The translations under genes were made by a program, and so were the position numbers. A model generated the notes under the pieces. The model did not search any database. It saw only the letters and a list, made by a program, of their open reading frames with translations, and had not been told where the DNA came from. Positions 55,147 to 63,986 of a stretch of 64,000 nt of DNA are shown one piece after another. Within the stretch, counting starts at the first letter, position 1; the number at the start of each line of letters is the position of its first letter. The stretch is from Flavobacteriales bacterium (GTDB taxonomy: Bacteria > Bacteroidota > Bacteroidia > Flavobacteriales_D > Sanyastnellaceae), in NCBI GenBank assembly GCA_002863125.1, contig PKEB01000016.1, forward strand, positions 90,633 to 154,632, given 5' to 3'.

Positions 55147-56634
55147 CTATTGTTCGCCAGATGAAATGGCTCGGGCGGCTGCCTCCGCTGCGTCCTCTTG
55201 GTCGTGGGATTCCTCCGGAGCGGCAGCTCCGCTGTATCCGAAGAGGCGGTTCTTCTTGATGATGCGGTCCACAAAATCTGGCACCATCGATTCCCAACCG
55301 TCCTGACCGGTTTTGATGAGTTCGAGCGCCTCTTTGCTGAAAATGCCCAACACGTCTTCGTCGTACGGGATGTCGATGATGCGTTTGTTGAAGCGGAGGT
55401 AGTCAAAAAGTGGCTGCATGCGCGGATGGAGGGGGGTGTTGTCCACCTTCCACAGCTCGCCAGTGGGTTGATCCATCCATGGGTAGAGGTACATTTTGAG
55501 GTCCCGGCTGAACAAGATGCCGAACGCCTCGAGGATGCCGCCGTTTAGGTTGCGGTAGTACTTTTCGTCAAAGACCATCGACAACGTGTTGGCGCCCATG
55601 ATGATGCCCATGCGCCTTTTGGTGTGCTGGGAGAAGAACTCCACAAGCTTGAAGTATTTCTGGTAGTTCGAGATGAGCACGGTTTGGCCGATCGAGCACA
55701 AAACATCGGCACGGTCGAGGAAATCCTGTTCATCGATGTCGCCCTCTGCCGAAAGGTTGTTGAGTGTAATCTCAAAGAGCACTTGGATGTTGTCCTCTTC
55801 GACACGTGCCTCCTCCCTGAACTGCTGCAGCCCTTTAGCGATCATGTCGATGCTGACCTTGGTGACCGGTCGGAAGGAGCCGCGGATGGCGAGGATGTTC
55901 TTCTTGTACAGAACATCGGCTGCTTGGCGGTTTCTCCCGTCGGGGGAGAAGATGACCGCATCCGTCATACCGTTTTTGACCAATTGAAGCGAGAGCAGGC
56001 GGTTGTCGACTTCTTCAAAATCGGGCCCGTTCATCTCGATCATGTCGATTTCCACCTGATCGCGGTCGAGGTTGTCGTACAGCGATTGCAAGAGCTCCTT
56101 CGGCTTTTTGTAGAAGAAGACACATCCGTAAACGAGGTTGACGCCGAGCAAGCCAACGGTTTGGTGCTGCAGCAAGGCATCGCTCTCGTGCAAACGCGCG
56201 TGAAGGATGACTTCGTTGGGTTCTTGGTCGGGAGCCGTTTGGAATTTGAGGCCGAACCAGCCGTGGCCTTGGTTGGTCTTATGGTAATTGATGGTCGCGA
56301 CTGTATTCGCGAAGGCGAAGAAATGCTTGGAGGGGTGTTCTGCGCGGTCCAGGCGATTCACCATCAATTGGTATTCGTGGGCGAGCATCTTGTGCACGCG
56401 GCTTTCGCAGACGTACCTACCGTTTTTTTCTTCCCCGTAGATGGCATCCGAAAAATCCTTGTCATAGGCTGACATCGCCTTGGCAATGGTGCCTGAAGCA
56501 CCGCCGGCGCGGAAGAAATGCCGGACTACCTCTTGGCCTGCTCCGATTTCGGCGAAGGTGCCGTACAGGTCCTGGTTCAGGTTGATGCGGAGAGCTTTCT
56601 GTTTGGCAGAGAGGATGACACGGTCGGAATCCAT
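55147..56634 (-). CDS. Conserved protein of unknown function (family often mislabelled TonB-dependent receptor)
   Basis: This 495-residue protein has no signal peptide or membrane helix, so it is cytoplasmic by sequence. The N-terminus holds the strongly patterned ALRINLNQDLYGTFAEIGAG, then QEVVRHFFRAGGASGTIAKAMSAYDKDFSDAIYG and RYVCESRVHKMLAHEYQLM. Later come GHGWFGLKFQ, LLGVNLVYGCVFFY, DRVEIDMIEMNGPDF-like sequence and GIIMGANTLSMVFDEKYYRNLNGGILEAFGILF. From memory, relatives of this length occur in several phyla and are annotated as TonB-dependent receptor or nicotinamide-nucleotide adenylyltransferase. I see no barrel, plug or HxGH nucleotidyltransferase motif supporting either. Its tail is acidic and Ala-rich. 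Confidence 0.75.
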   Translation of the reverse strand: MDSDRVILSAKQKALRINLNQDLYGTFAEIGAGQEVVRHFFRAGGASGTIAKAMSAYDKDFSDAIYGEEKNGRYVCESRVHKMLAHEYQLMVNRLDRAEHPSKHFFAFANTVATINYHKTNQGHGWFGLKFQTAPDQEPNEVILHARLHESDALLQHQTVGLLGVNLVYGCVFFYKKPKELLQSLYDNLDRDQVEIDMIEMNGPDFEEVDNRLLSLQLVKNGMTDAVIFSPDGRNRQAADVLYKKNILAIRGSFRPVTKVSIDMIAKGLQQFREEARVEEDNIQVLFEITLNNLSAEGDIDEQDFLDRADVLCSIGQTVLISNYQKYFKLVEFFSQHTKRRMGIIMGANTLSMVFDEKYYRNLNGGILEAFGILFSRDLKMYLYPWMDQPTGELWKVDNTPLHPRMQPLFDYLRFNKRIIDIPYDEDVLGIFSKEALELIKTGQDGWESMVPDFVDRIIKKNRLFGYSGAAAPEESHDQEDAAEAAARAISSGEQ

Positions 56635-56668
56635 GGCAAATCTGATTTCAGTGTTGGGCCTGTTTCAA

Positions 56669-56676
56669 CAAATGTA
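56669..56676 (-). promoter_or_regulatory. Candidate -7 box (TACATTTG) for the conserved unknown gene
   Basis: On the minus strand TACATTTG matches TAnnTTTG, 34 bases before the ATG at 56634. No -33 TTG lies at the expected distance. Confidence 0.35.
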
Positions 56677-56692
56677 CGAGATGAACAGGGCG

Positions 56693-56700
56693 TACCTTTG
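56693..56700 (+). promoter_or_regulatory. Candidate -7 box (TACCTTTG) four bases before the MBL hydrolase ATG
   Basis: TACCTTTG is the same octamer, at the same four-base distance from ATG, as at menD. A transcript from here would be leaderless. No -33 TTG at the usual spacing. Confidence 0.4.
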
Positions 56701-56704
56701 GTTC

Positions 56705-57487
56705 ATGCAGGTGGAATTCACATTTCTCGGCACAGGCACCTCGCAAGGCGTGCCCATCATTGGCTGTAACTGTGAAGTTTGTCAGAGTGAAAACCCGCGG
56801 GATCAACGGTTGCGAAGTTCCCTGCTGGTAAAGGCTGGGGGAGCGACGGTGGTCATTGACACCGGGCCGGATTTTCGCCAACAGTGCCTCCGGGCGGGGG
56901 TTCAAACCCTCGATGCGGTAGTCTTCACGCACGAGCACAAGGACCACGTGGCGGGATTGGATGACATTCGTCCGTTCAATTTTCGCAGCCGCAAGGACAT
57001 GCCGGTCTACGCGACAGAGCGCGTGCGAGCGGCATTGCATCGGGAATTCAGGTACATTTTTGAAGCGGATTACCCCGGTGTGCCGCGTGTGCAGCTCCAC
57101 CGCATTGCAGAGGATCCGTTCGTCATTGGCGACGCCACTTGGTGGCCTTTGCCGGTAATGCACCACCGGTTGCCCGTCCTGGGTTTTCGGATTGGAGGGC
57201 TGGCCTACATCACCGATGCGAGCCAGCTGTCAGAATTGGCGTTAAAGCGCTTGGAAGGGGTGGATGTACTGGTTCTGAATGCCCTTCGTCGGGAGTCCCA
57301 CCTGTCGCATTTCACGCTGGAGGAGGCCTTGGAGTGGGCTTCAAAAATTGGTGCCCGCCAGACCTATTTCACCCACATCAGCCACCAATTGGGCTCCCAT
57401 GAATCCGTCAATGCTGAGTTGCCAGAAGGGGTGGCGTTGGCGCACGATGGATTGGTCGGAATTGCCCGCGGAGCCGGGTTGGATTGA
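56705..57487 (+). CDS. MBL-fold metallohydrolase (PhnP/cyclic phosphodiesterase-like)
   Basis: This 260-residue metallo-beta-lactamase-fold hydrolase begins MQVEFTFLGTGTSQGVPIIGCNCEVCQS. That start, with its CxxC-type Cys pair, is typical of the PhnP/phosphoribosyl-1,2-cyclic phosphodiesterase branch. Metal ligands are in FTHEHKDHVAGLDD (HxHxDH), the PVMHHR region, ITDAS and the C-terminal YFTHISHQLG. The substrate is unproven; housekeeping members of this branch are often annotated only as MBL hydrolases. I chose ATG 56705; upstream in-frame codons run through the divergent gene. LpxL-like acyltransferase follows after 18 bases. Confidence 0.88.
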   Translation: MQVEFTFLGTGTSQGVPIIGCNCEVCQSENPRDQRLRSSLLVKAGGATVVIDTGPDFRQQCLRAGVQTLDAVVFTHEHKDHVAGLDDIRPFNFRSRKDMPVYATERVRAALHREFRYIFEADYPGVPRVQLHRIAEDPFVIGDATWWPLPVMHHRLPVLGFRIGGLAYITDASQLSELALKRLEGVDVLVLNALRRESHLSHFTLEEALEWASKIGARQTYFTHISHQLGSHESVNAELPEGVALAHDGLVGIARGAGLD

Positions 57488-57505
57488 CCTTATTTTCGCA
57501 CGACC

Positions 57506-58417
57506 ATGGCATTGTTTTTCCTCCGTTTGTTCTCGCATTTGCCGTTCGCCGTACTCCACGCGATCAGCGGGCTGTTGGCGCGGGTGGCCTCGGATGTGGT
57601 GGGCTACCGTCGCCCGGTGATTCGGGGCAACATCGAACGCAGCTTTCCCGAGCGTTCCGAGGCGGAACACCGGCAGATTGAACGCCTGTATTACCGGCAT
57701 TTCGCGGACATCACGCTGGAGTCCATCAAGAACTTCTCGATTTCCGATGCGGAAGCCCGATCGCGCATGGGGCATGAGCATGTTGAAGTCTTTGAGCCAT
57801 TTTTTCAGGCCGGTCGGAGTGTGCTCGTCGCCGGGGGGCATTTCAACAATTGGGAGCTCTATGCCATGACTGCCAATCAAAACGTGCCGCACGACGTCAT
57901 GGCGGTATACAAGCGCCTGTCCAACAAAACCATGGATGAAGCCGTGCGTGAATCGCGTCAACGGTTCGGATTGGAAATGGTGCGCACCGTTGACTCCCAG
58001 GCTTGGATGGACGCGCACGTTCAAGGCGAGCGCCCAAAAGCGGTGGTCATGGGGTTTGATCAAAGCCCAGCCGATCCGCTCAAATCGTGGTGGAATTCGT
58101 TCCTGCACCAAGAAACAGCGTGGTATTTTGGGTTGGAGAAATGGGCACGTATGTACGATTTGCCGGTGATTTACGGGCACATCAAGAAGCTCAATCGTGG
58201 CCGCTACGAAACCCATTATGAGCTGGTTACCGATGCGCCGAATGCGCTGCCTGAAGGTGCCATCCTGCAACGGTGCATTGATTTGTTGGAAGCGGATATC
58301 CGGGAAACGCCTCACCAGTGGTTGTGGTCGCACAAGCGTTGGAAGCATACGCGCCCTGAAACGATGCCATTGAACCTGCGTCAAGAATCTGAAACCAAGT
58401 TTGGAGATGATGCATGA
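57506..58417 (+). CDS. Lipid A biosynthesis acyltransferase (LpxL/HtrB family)
   Basis: This 303-residue membrane-associated acyltransferase adds a secondary acyl chain to lipid A or a related lipid. The N-terminal hydrophobic segment spans about residues 4-32. The catalytic HxxxxD/E motif is AGGHFNNWELYAM (His-Phe-Asn-Asn-Trp-Glu). VMGFDQSPADPLKSWWNSFLHQETAW follows the usual second block, and the C-terminus carries HQWLWSHKRWKH, the typical end of the family. Its end overlaps the rarA start by 11 bases. Confidence 0.93.
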   Translation: MALFFLRLFSHLPFAVLHAISGLLARVASDVVGYRRPVIRGNIERSFPERSEAEHRQIERLYYRHFADITLESIKNFSISDAEARSRMGHEHVEVFEPFFQAGRSVLVAGGHFNNWELYAMTANQNVPHDVMAVYKRLSNKTMDEAVRESRQRFGLEMVRTVDSQAWMDAHVQGERPKAVVMGFDQSPADPLKSWWNSFLHQETAWYFGLEKWARMYDLPVIYGHIKKLNRGRYETHYELVTDAPNALPEGAILQRCIDLLEADIRETPHQWLWSHKRWKHTRPETMPLNLRQESETKFGDDA

Positions 58418-59684
58418 GGTGCCCTTAGCAGAGCGGATGCGTCCGCGGACCTTGGAGGATTACTTGGGACAAGGCCACTTGGTCGGGGAAGACCAGGTAC
58501 TTCGCCGGTCGGTTGACGGAGGCAACGTACCCTCCATGATTTTATGGGGACCACCCGGAGTGGGGAAGACCACCTTGGCGAAAATCATCGCGTCCCAATC
58601 GAATCGCCCATTCCATGAACTTTCCGCGGTCCAGAGCGGCGTGAAGGAAGTCCGTGAAGTCATCGCAAGTGTGAAGCGTTCGGGCATGTTCTCTGGTCGC
58701 GCCATCTTGTTCATTGATGAGATTCATCGGTTCTCAAAATCGCAGCAAGACAGCTTGCTGGGGGCGGTCGAACAGGGGTTGGTCACCCTCATCGGGGCCA
58801 CCACTGAGAACCCGTCTTTTGAGGTGATTCCAGCGTTAATGAGCCGATGTCAAACCTATGTTTTACAGTCATTTGACGAGAGTCAACTCAAGCAAATTGT
58901 AAACCGAGCGATAGCGGAAGATGAGGCCTTGAGTATGCGCACGGTGGAAGTCAAAGAGTGGGAGGCTTTGCTGCGCGCGAGCAGCGGTGATGCTCGGCGG
59001 TTGCTGAATGCCGTGGAGCTGTTGGTGGGCTTGTCGACCGAAGATCCGGTGGTCATCGATAACGCGTCCGTTAAGGCGGCCTTGCAATCGTCAACGGTTC
59101 GCTTTGACAAAAAAGGGGATGCCCATTACGACATTGCTTCCGCTTTGATCAAGAGCATCCGGGGCAGCGATCCGAATGCGGCCGTGTACTATTTGGCCCG
59201 CATGTTGGCTGGTGGCGAGGATCCCAAGTTCATTGCGCGGCGCTTGGTTATCGCTGCAGCTGAGGACATCGGCTTGGCCAACCCTACAGCCTTGGTGATG
59301 GCCAACGAGACCTTCGCAGCCGTGGAGCGCATCGGCATGCCCGAGGGACGCATTCCGCTAAGCCAGTGCGTCATTTACTTGGCTACCAGCCCGAAAAGCA
59401 ATGCGGCGTACGCTGCGATCAACCAAGCGATGCAGTTTGTGCAAAAGACAGGCGACCTGCCAGTTCCGCTTCACCTGCGCAATGCGCCCAATCAATTCAT
59501 GAAGGACCAGGGGTTTGGCAAGGGCTACCAGTACGACCACGATTCGAACCAAGGAGCCTCGGGCCAGGAGTTTTTGCCTGATTCCATCGCGGGTACTTCA
59601 TTTTACACCCCCGGTAACAACGCCAAGGAGGCAAACATCCGCAAGGCGATGCAGGCCATTTGGAAGGAGAAGTACGGTTTCTGA
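58407..59684 (+). CDS. rarA: Replication-associated recombination protein A (RarA/MgsA), AAA+ ATPase
   Basis: RarA acts at stalled replication forks with SSB. The 425-residue protein has LAERMRPRTLEDYLGQGHL, Walker A ILWGPPGVGKTTLAKIIA, Walker B AILFIDEIHRFSKSQQD, sensor 1 LIGATTENPSFEV and the arginine finger in ALMSRCQ. The C-terminal tetramerisation domain contains SIRGSDPNAAVYYLARMLAGGEDPKFIARRL. I chose ATG 58407; 58410 is also possible, and both overlap the acyltransferase stop. Its 3' end stops five bases before the convergent subtilase stop. Confidence 0.95.
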   Translation: MMHEVPLAERMRPRTLEDYLGQGHLVGEDQVLRRSVDGGNVPSMILWGPPGVGKTTLAKIIASQSNRPFHELSAVQSGVKEVREVIASVKRSGMFSGRAILFIDEIHRFSKSQQDSLLGAVEQGLVTLIGATTENPSFEVIPALMSRCQTYVLQSFDESQLKQIVNRAIAEDEALSMRTVEVKEWEALLRASSGDARRLLNAVELLVGLSTEDPVVIDNASVKAALQSSTVRFDKKGDAHYDIASALIKSIRGSDPNAAVYYLARMLAGGEDPKFIARRLVIAAAEDIGLANPTALVMANETFAAVERIGMPEGRIPLSQCVIYLATSPKSNAAYAAINQAMQFVQKTGDLPVPLHLRNAPNQFMKDQGFGKGYQYDHDSNQGASGQEFLPDSIAGTSFYTPGNNAKEANIRKAMQAIWKEKYGF

Positions 59685-59689
59685 GGTGC

Positions 59690-61393
59690 TCAGCGCATGA
59701 GGACCCAGCGCCGGCTGATAAGGACTCCGTCGCTACCGGTTAATTGAAAAATGTAGGTGCCGTTGGGCGATGAGTCAGCAATTCGGGTGTGTCCCTGAAA
59801 GTAGTCTTCCGCTGTCGACCATGCAGGCACGTTGCCTTCATCGAGCAATTGCCCGCCTGCATCGAACAACTGCCAGGCTGTTGGGGGCTCGTCTCCTTTG
59901 TACAGCCACCGCAAGGTTCCGTCGCTGCTGGGGTTGGGGAAAATCAAGGCTTCCGGTACCGTTTGCGCGGTCCACGTGGCCGCTCCCGCCTCATCGAGCA
60001 ACTCAAACGCTTTTCGAAAATCGGGAATACCGTGCCCCATGCTGTCATTGGGGGCTTCATACAGGTGAGCGGAGGCGGTGATGGCAAAGCGTATTTCTTG
60101 GGCGGTTGCCGCAGGAAATGCTTGCCACAAACAGGCTGCCGCCCCGCACAAAATGGGCGACGAAAAGCTGGTGCCGTTGCCACGGCGAATGGTGGAGTCC
60201 GCAAACGGATAGGCCGCTTGCACGCCCAACGCCATGACATCGGGCTTGATCCGGCCGTCTGCCGTTGGGCCCCATCCGCTGAACACGGCGTGTTGGCCCT
60301 CCGCGTCCACGGCGCCGACAGTGAGAATGCCGTCGGCATCGGCCGGAGCCGTGATGTAGTGCCAGGCCGCTGCTCCGCTGTTTCCCGCGCTCGTGGTGCA
60401 CAGGATGCCCTTTTGGGCCGCCCATTCCGCGGCTTGACTGATGCGTGTCGTCGTTCCATTGAGGTCGTCGTACACGTGGTTCATGGTGCTGTCGTCAAAC
60501 AGGCTGTACCCCAATGAGGTATTCATCAGGTCGACGCCGATGCTGTCCGCGTGCTCGGCAGCAGCGACCCAATAATCTTCTTCGATCAGGTATTCGCTGT
60601 AGGCGTCTTCAGTGCGGTACAACACGTATGTTGCGTCCGGCGCCGTCCCAATCAACGAATCCTCCAGGTGCCCGGCCATGGTCCCCAAAACGGCCGTTCC
60701 GTGGCGGTGGTGCGCAAACAATCCGCCTTGCGAGTACATGGCGTCGAGGCCTTCTTGGATGCGCCCGTCGTCCCATGCCCGCTGGAAAATCGGTAGGCTT
60801 TCCGTGTTTTCAAACCCCGCGTCCAGAACGGCGATGGTCATTCCATCTCCCCGAAATCCGAGCCCGTGTAGCCAATCGGCATTAAGCTGTTCAAGCGGTG
60901 CCAGCCCGCCGCCGTAGGCCGACCGTTCAATGGATTCCCGCTCCGGTGGCACTGCACCAGGTTCGCGGACATCGCCGGAAACGTGTTGAACGTTTTTCAC
61001 AGCGGTGACCATGGGCAGTTCGAGCAAGGTCATGGGGTCAAAGGCCGAGTCGGTTACAGCGATGGTCACGGCATTGAACCACTTGCTTTTTAAGATGACC
61101 TTGAATCCGTCCATCGCCCGAAGTGAGTCGATGTAGGAGGGCGGAATCGGCACATCGTGCGGGGTCACGTCAATGTTTTGCAATGCTCGCCGGTAGATGG
61201 CCTTGGGGCTCAAAAAGTCCAAAGGGGTGTCCACGGTGAAGGGCGTGGCGTGCCCAGCGGGCAATTCTTCCGACAGCTTGCCCTCAAATTGAACCCAGAA
61301 GCGGTTGGGCGCAGTTTGGCCGTGCACCTGATTATGCAAACACAGGAGCGACGCGCTTGCGATCGTTGCGCAAAGCAACCGGGATGCATTCAT
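59690..61393 (-). CDS. Subtilisin-like serine peptidase (S8) with T9SS sorting domain
   Basis: This 567-residue exported protease has a signal peptide over residues 1-25 and an N-terminal propeptide-like region to about 150. The catalytic triad lies in MTIAVLDAGFE (Asp), HHRHGTAVLGTMAG (His) and GNGTSFSSPILCGAAACLW (Ser). CTTSAGNSGAAAW provides the oxyanion Asn. The last ~85 residues form a type A T9SS sorting domain (EALIFPNPSSDGTLRWL to the basic VLMR end). It should therefore be exported and probably cell-surface attached. The ATG overlaps the stop of the upstream MORN-repeat gene by four bases. Confidence 0.93.
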   Translation of the reverse strand: MNASRLLCATIASASLLCLHNQVHGQTAPNRFWVQFEGKLSEELPAGHATPFTVDTPLDFLSPKAIYRRALQNIDVTPHDVPIPPSYIDSLRAMDGFKVILKSKWFNAVTIAVTDSAFDPMTLLELPMVTAVKNVQHVSGDVREPGAVPPERESIERSAYGGGLAPLEQLNADWLHGLGFRGDGMTIAVLDAGFENTESLPIFQRAWDDGRIQEGLDAMYSQGGLFAHHRHGTAVLGTMAGHLEDSLIGTAPDATYVLYRTEDAYSEYLIEEDYWVAAAEHADSIGVDLMNTSLGYSLFDDSTMNHVYDDLNGTTTRISQAAEWAAQKGILCTTSAGNSGAAAWHYITAPADADGILTVGAVDAEGQHAVFSGWGPTADGRIKPDVMALGVQAAYPFADSTIRRGNGTSFSSPILCGAAACLWQAFPAATAQEIRFAITASAHLYEAPNDSMGHGIPDFRKAFELLDEAGAATWTAQTVPEALIFPNPSSDGTLRWLYKGDEPPTAWQLFDAGGQLLDEGNVPAWSTAEDYFQGHTRIADSSPNGTYIFQLTGSDGVLISRRWVLMR

Positions 61394-62481
61394 TGTTTTT
61401 CGCTGCTTTTAAGCGTCCCATCCTCGAAGCGCTCAATCAGCAACAGCCGCCCGTTCAGGTCGTAGTTGTAAACGTCACCGTCCAACTTCCCATTTACGTA
61501 TTCGCCTTCCCTGCGGATGGCTTCTCCGGTGAGGATGCGTTTGCGAATGGGGTCGCCCGTTTCGGGGTCGATGGATTCTTCAATGGTCCATTCGCCGGTG
61601 TCATGCCACTCCCGGAAGGGGCCGGATTTGAGTTGGTTGACGACTTCAAATTCTTCGCGGGGACGTCCATCGGAAAAGGTCAACAGCACGGCGCCGTTTT
61701 CGTGGATTTCATTTAGCAATTCACCGTGATCAAACTGCCGCGTGGTTTGCACCGTGCCGTCCTCCATGAAGGACTTCCAGTACCCGTTTTCCTTACCGGT
61801 ATCGTACATACCTACCGTCTGGGGCCGGCCGTTGGCGTAGTTGATTTTGCACATGCCGTGAAACACACCGTCGCGGTAGCCGATCTCTGAGAGCACGGTA
61901 CCGAATTCATCCCACGTCTTCCAGGTGCCATCGCGTTCACCATCGACGTACGAACCTTCCTCGAGCCACTTCCCATTTTTGCTCAGGGTCACGGCTGGAC
62001 CGTGGAGGACGTCCATGTTGTAGGATTCTTTGAGGCGGACTTGGCCGCTGGCGTCGTAGTAGACCCACTCACCCTGTTTGAGGCGCATGGGTTCTCCTTG
62101 TTCATTGAGCTTGCGACTGGTCATGTACATGCCTTCCGCTTGCAGGGAGCCGCCTTGGCGGTAGAGTTTGGTGAAGGCCTTGCGTCCGTTCTCGATGTGT
62201 GTTACTTCGGACATCAGCTCACCAGATTCGAAGAAAAACTTGAACTGGCCAGAAGGGTTGCCATCTTTGAACTGGCCCACGTAGTAAAGGTTTCCGTTCG
62301 GCCAAACGCGGATCCACTTGCCCTCTTTGTTGTTTTTGGCGTTGTTGACATTGAAATCAATGCCGGCCTGTCCAGCGGGGTAATTGCCTCCGGATGGCGT
62401 TCCCGGTTGTGCCCATGAGGCGTGGCCCATGAACAAGGCAAAACAAAGGACGAGGGTAGCAGGGGTGACGTTGCGCATCAT
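61390..62481 (-). CDS. Exported MORN_2-repeat protein (YwqK-like)
   Basis: This 363-residue protein has a signal peptide over residues 1-25 (ending near HASWAQ). About eight or nine MORN_2-type units follow, e.g. GKWIRVWPNGNLYYVGQFKDG, GEWVYYDASGQVRLKESY, GTWKTWDEFGTVLSEIGYRDG, and finally GDVYNYDLNGRLLLIERFEDG. Such repeats build open beta-sheets, and proteins of this kind are very common in marine Bacteroidota. No catalytic residue is evident. Annotation as an antitoxin (YwqK) is not supported, since it is exported and has no toxin partner. It is coupled to the T9SS subtilase downstream. Start ATG 62481 or 62478. Confidence 0.85.
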   Translation of the reverse strand: MMRNVTPATLVLCFALFMGHASWAQPGTPSGGNYPAGQAGIDFNVNNAKNNKEGKWIRVWPNGNLYYVGQFKDGNPSGQFKFFFESGELMSEVTHIENGRKAFTKLYRQGGSLQAEGMYMTSRKLNEQGEPMRLKQGEWVYYDASGQVRLKESYNMDVLHGPAVTLSKNGKWLEEGSYVDGERDGTWKTWDEFGTVLSEIGYRDGVFHGMCKINYANGRPQTVGMYDTGKENGYWKSFMEDGTVQTTRQFDHGELLNEIHENGAVLLTFSDGRPREEFEVVNQLKSGPFREWHDTGEWTIEESIDPETGDPIRKRILTGEAIRREGEYVNGKLDGDVYNYDLNGRLLLIERFEDGTLKSSEKQ

Positions 62482-62579
62482 GAAAGCGAAATTAAACAAT
62501 TGAGAGGTGGTCCCACGGGTAAGAACGGATGCGTTGGTGCGATTTGTACACGGTCCATGGACACAGGCCTATCCTTGTG

Positions 62580-62587
62580 TACTTTTG
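62580..62587 (+). promoter_or_regulatory. Candidate -7 box (TACTTTTG) for mdh
   Basis: TACTTTTG matches TAnnTTTG and lies 28 bases before the mdh ATG. The nearest upstream TTG (62544) gives a 33-base spacer, so a -33 element is not shown. Confidence 0.4.
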
Positions 62588-62615
62588 CCCTCCCAAACAC
62601 CATTATTTCAGAACC

Positions 62616-63554
62616 ATGAAAGTAACCGTAGTCGGCGCAGGAAACGTAGGTGCAACGTGTGCAAACGTCCTGGCTACCCGCGAAGTAGCGAACGAAGTCG
62701 TATTGTTGGACATCAAGGACGGATTTGCCGAGGGCAAGGCCTTGGACATCTGGGAGACGGCTCCCATCAACTTGTACGATACCCGCACGGTCGGTGCGAC
62801 CAACGACTACGCGAAGACGGCAGGTTCAGACGTGGTGGTCATCACGAGCGGTTTGCCGCGCAAGCCCGGTATGAGCCGCGACGATTTGATCGCGACCAAC
62901 TCCGGCATCGTGAAGAGCGTGACCAACAGCATCCTCGAACACAGCCCAGAGGCCATCATCATTGTGGTTTCCAATCCGTTGGACGTCATGACGTACTGTG
63001 CCTACCTCACCGCCAATAAGCCGTCGAGCAAGGTGATGGGCATGGCGGGCATCCTCGACACCGCACGCTACCGCGCCTTCTTGGCCGAGGCTTTGGATTG
63101 CTCACCGAAAGACATCCAAGCGGTGTTGATGGGTGGCCACGGAGACACCATGGTGCCGCTTCCACGCTACACCACGGTTGGGGGCATTCCTGTAACGGAG
63201 CTCATCGATTCAGACACCCTCAACGCCATTGTGGAGCGCACGAAGAAAGGAGGCGGCGAGATCGTCAACCTCTTGGGTACGTCCGCTTGGTACGCGCCCG
63301 GTGCTGCTGCAGCCCAGATGGTGGAGGCCATTGTGCGCGATCAGAAGCGCATCTTCCCGGTATGTGCTTGGTTGACGGGTGAGTACGGCATCAATGATTT
63401 GTACTTGGGCGTTCCCGTGAAGCTCGGCAAGAATGGCATCGAGAAAATCATCGAGCTCGACCTCAATGACGAAGAGAAAGCCTTGCTCGCCGAAAGCGAG
63501 AAGGCCGTTCGCGGCGTAGCTGAGGTGCTCGACCGCATGAACGCCGAAGCATAA
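62616..63554 (+). CDS. mdh: Malate dehydrogenase (NAD-dependent, LDH-like type)
   Basis: This 312-residue enzyme interconverts malate and oxaloacetate in the TCA cycle. The Rossmann motif is VVGAGNVGATCANVLA, with LLDIKDGFAEGKALD ending in the Asp that selects NAD. Catalytic residues are the Asp/His pair in LDTARYRAFLAE and MGGHGDTMVPLPRYTTVGGIPV. The substrate loop GLPRKPGMSRDDL has Arg at the selector position, giving malate rather than lactate specificity. I chose ATG 62616, the family N-terminus. It probably has its own promoter. Confidence 0.96.
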   Translation: MKVTVVGAGNVGATCANVLATREVANEVVLLDIKDGFAEGKALDIWETAPINLYDTRTVGATNDYAKTAGSDVVVITSGLPRKPGMSRDDLIATNSGIVKSVTNSILEHSPEAIIIVVSNPLDVMTYCAYLTANKPSSKVMGMAGILDTARYRAFLAEALDCSPKDIQAVLMGGHGDTMVPLPRYTTVGGIPVTELIDSDTLNAIVERTKKGGGEIVNLLGTSAWYAPGAAAAQMVEAIVRDQKRIFPVCAWLTGEYGINDLYLGVPVKLGKNGIEKIIELDLNDEEKALLAESEKAVRGVAEVLDRMNAEA

Positions 63555-63564
63555 ACATCCAGCA

Positions 63565-63580
63565 AACGCCACACGGCGTT
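63565..63580. terminator. Short hairpin between mdh and the convergent T9SS remnant
   Basis: AACGCC (63565-63570) pairs with GGCGTT (63575-63580) around an ACAC loop. The T-run is weak. It overlaps the stop codon region of the minus-strand frame. Confidence 0.4.
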
Positions 63581-63986
63581 ACTGCACGACAACCCGCACG
63601 GTTTGGATCATTCCACCCGCTGCGGGTTGTGTCGTTAGGAGGTACAGGCCAGGTGTTTTGGGCGCAGGAAGCGAAGCCGTAACCGCTTGCTGGACGCCCA
63701 AGGCGAAGACCGACCGACCTCGGAGATCGAGCCACTCCAATCGGGTGGGTTGTTGAAGCTCGAGGCAAATGAAACCACCTGCGCGTGCCGGATTCGGGGC
63801 AATGACGGGTGGCATAGGCTGGACAGGGCTGGCAATGCCAACAGCCGTTCCGCTGAACCACCGCAACCCGCCGTTTTGGATGCCGACGACCAATTCGGGG
63901 ATGCCATCTGCGTTCGCGTCGCCCAGTGTGCCACTCGACCGCAGCCCACGCATCGCCGAACTCCAAGATGAAAAGCTTGATTTCAT
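63579..63986 (-). pseudogene. 3' remnant of a T9SS cargo gene (FG-GAP-like repeat plus sorting domain)
   Basis: This 135-codon frame has no signal peptide, yet it ends in a T9SS type A sorting domain (VIAPNPARAGGFICLELQQ to VRVVVQ). It starts within an FG-GAP/VCBS-like calcium repeat (GTLGDANADGIPELVVGIQNGGLRWFSG). Cargo of this secretion system needs a Sec signal, so this is most likely the end of a larger gene. In the same frame a TAA lies one codon before the ATG (63990-63992), so the rest is cut off by a stop or shifted frame, or lies past the window. A genuine small gene is possible but less likely. Confidence 0.55.

Noticed and set aside
61390..62481. Antitoxin of a YwqK-type toxin-antitoxin system
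   Set aside because: The protein has a signal peptide and the neighbour is a secreted protease. The antitoxin label comes from database naming of MORN_2 proteins.
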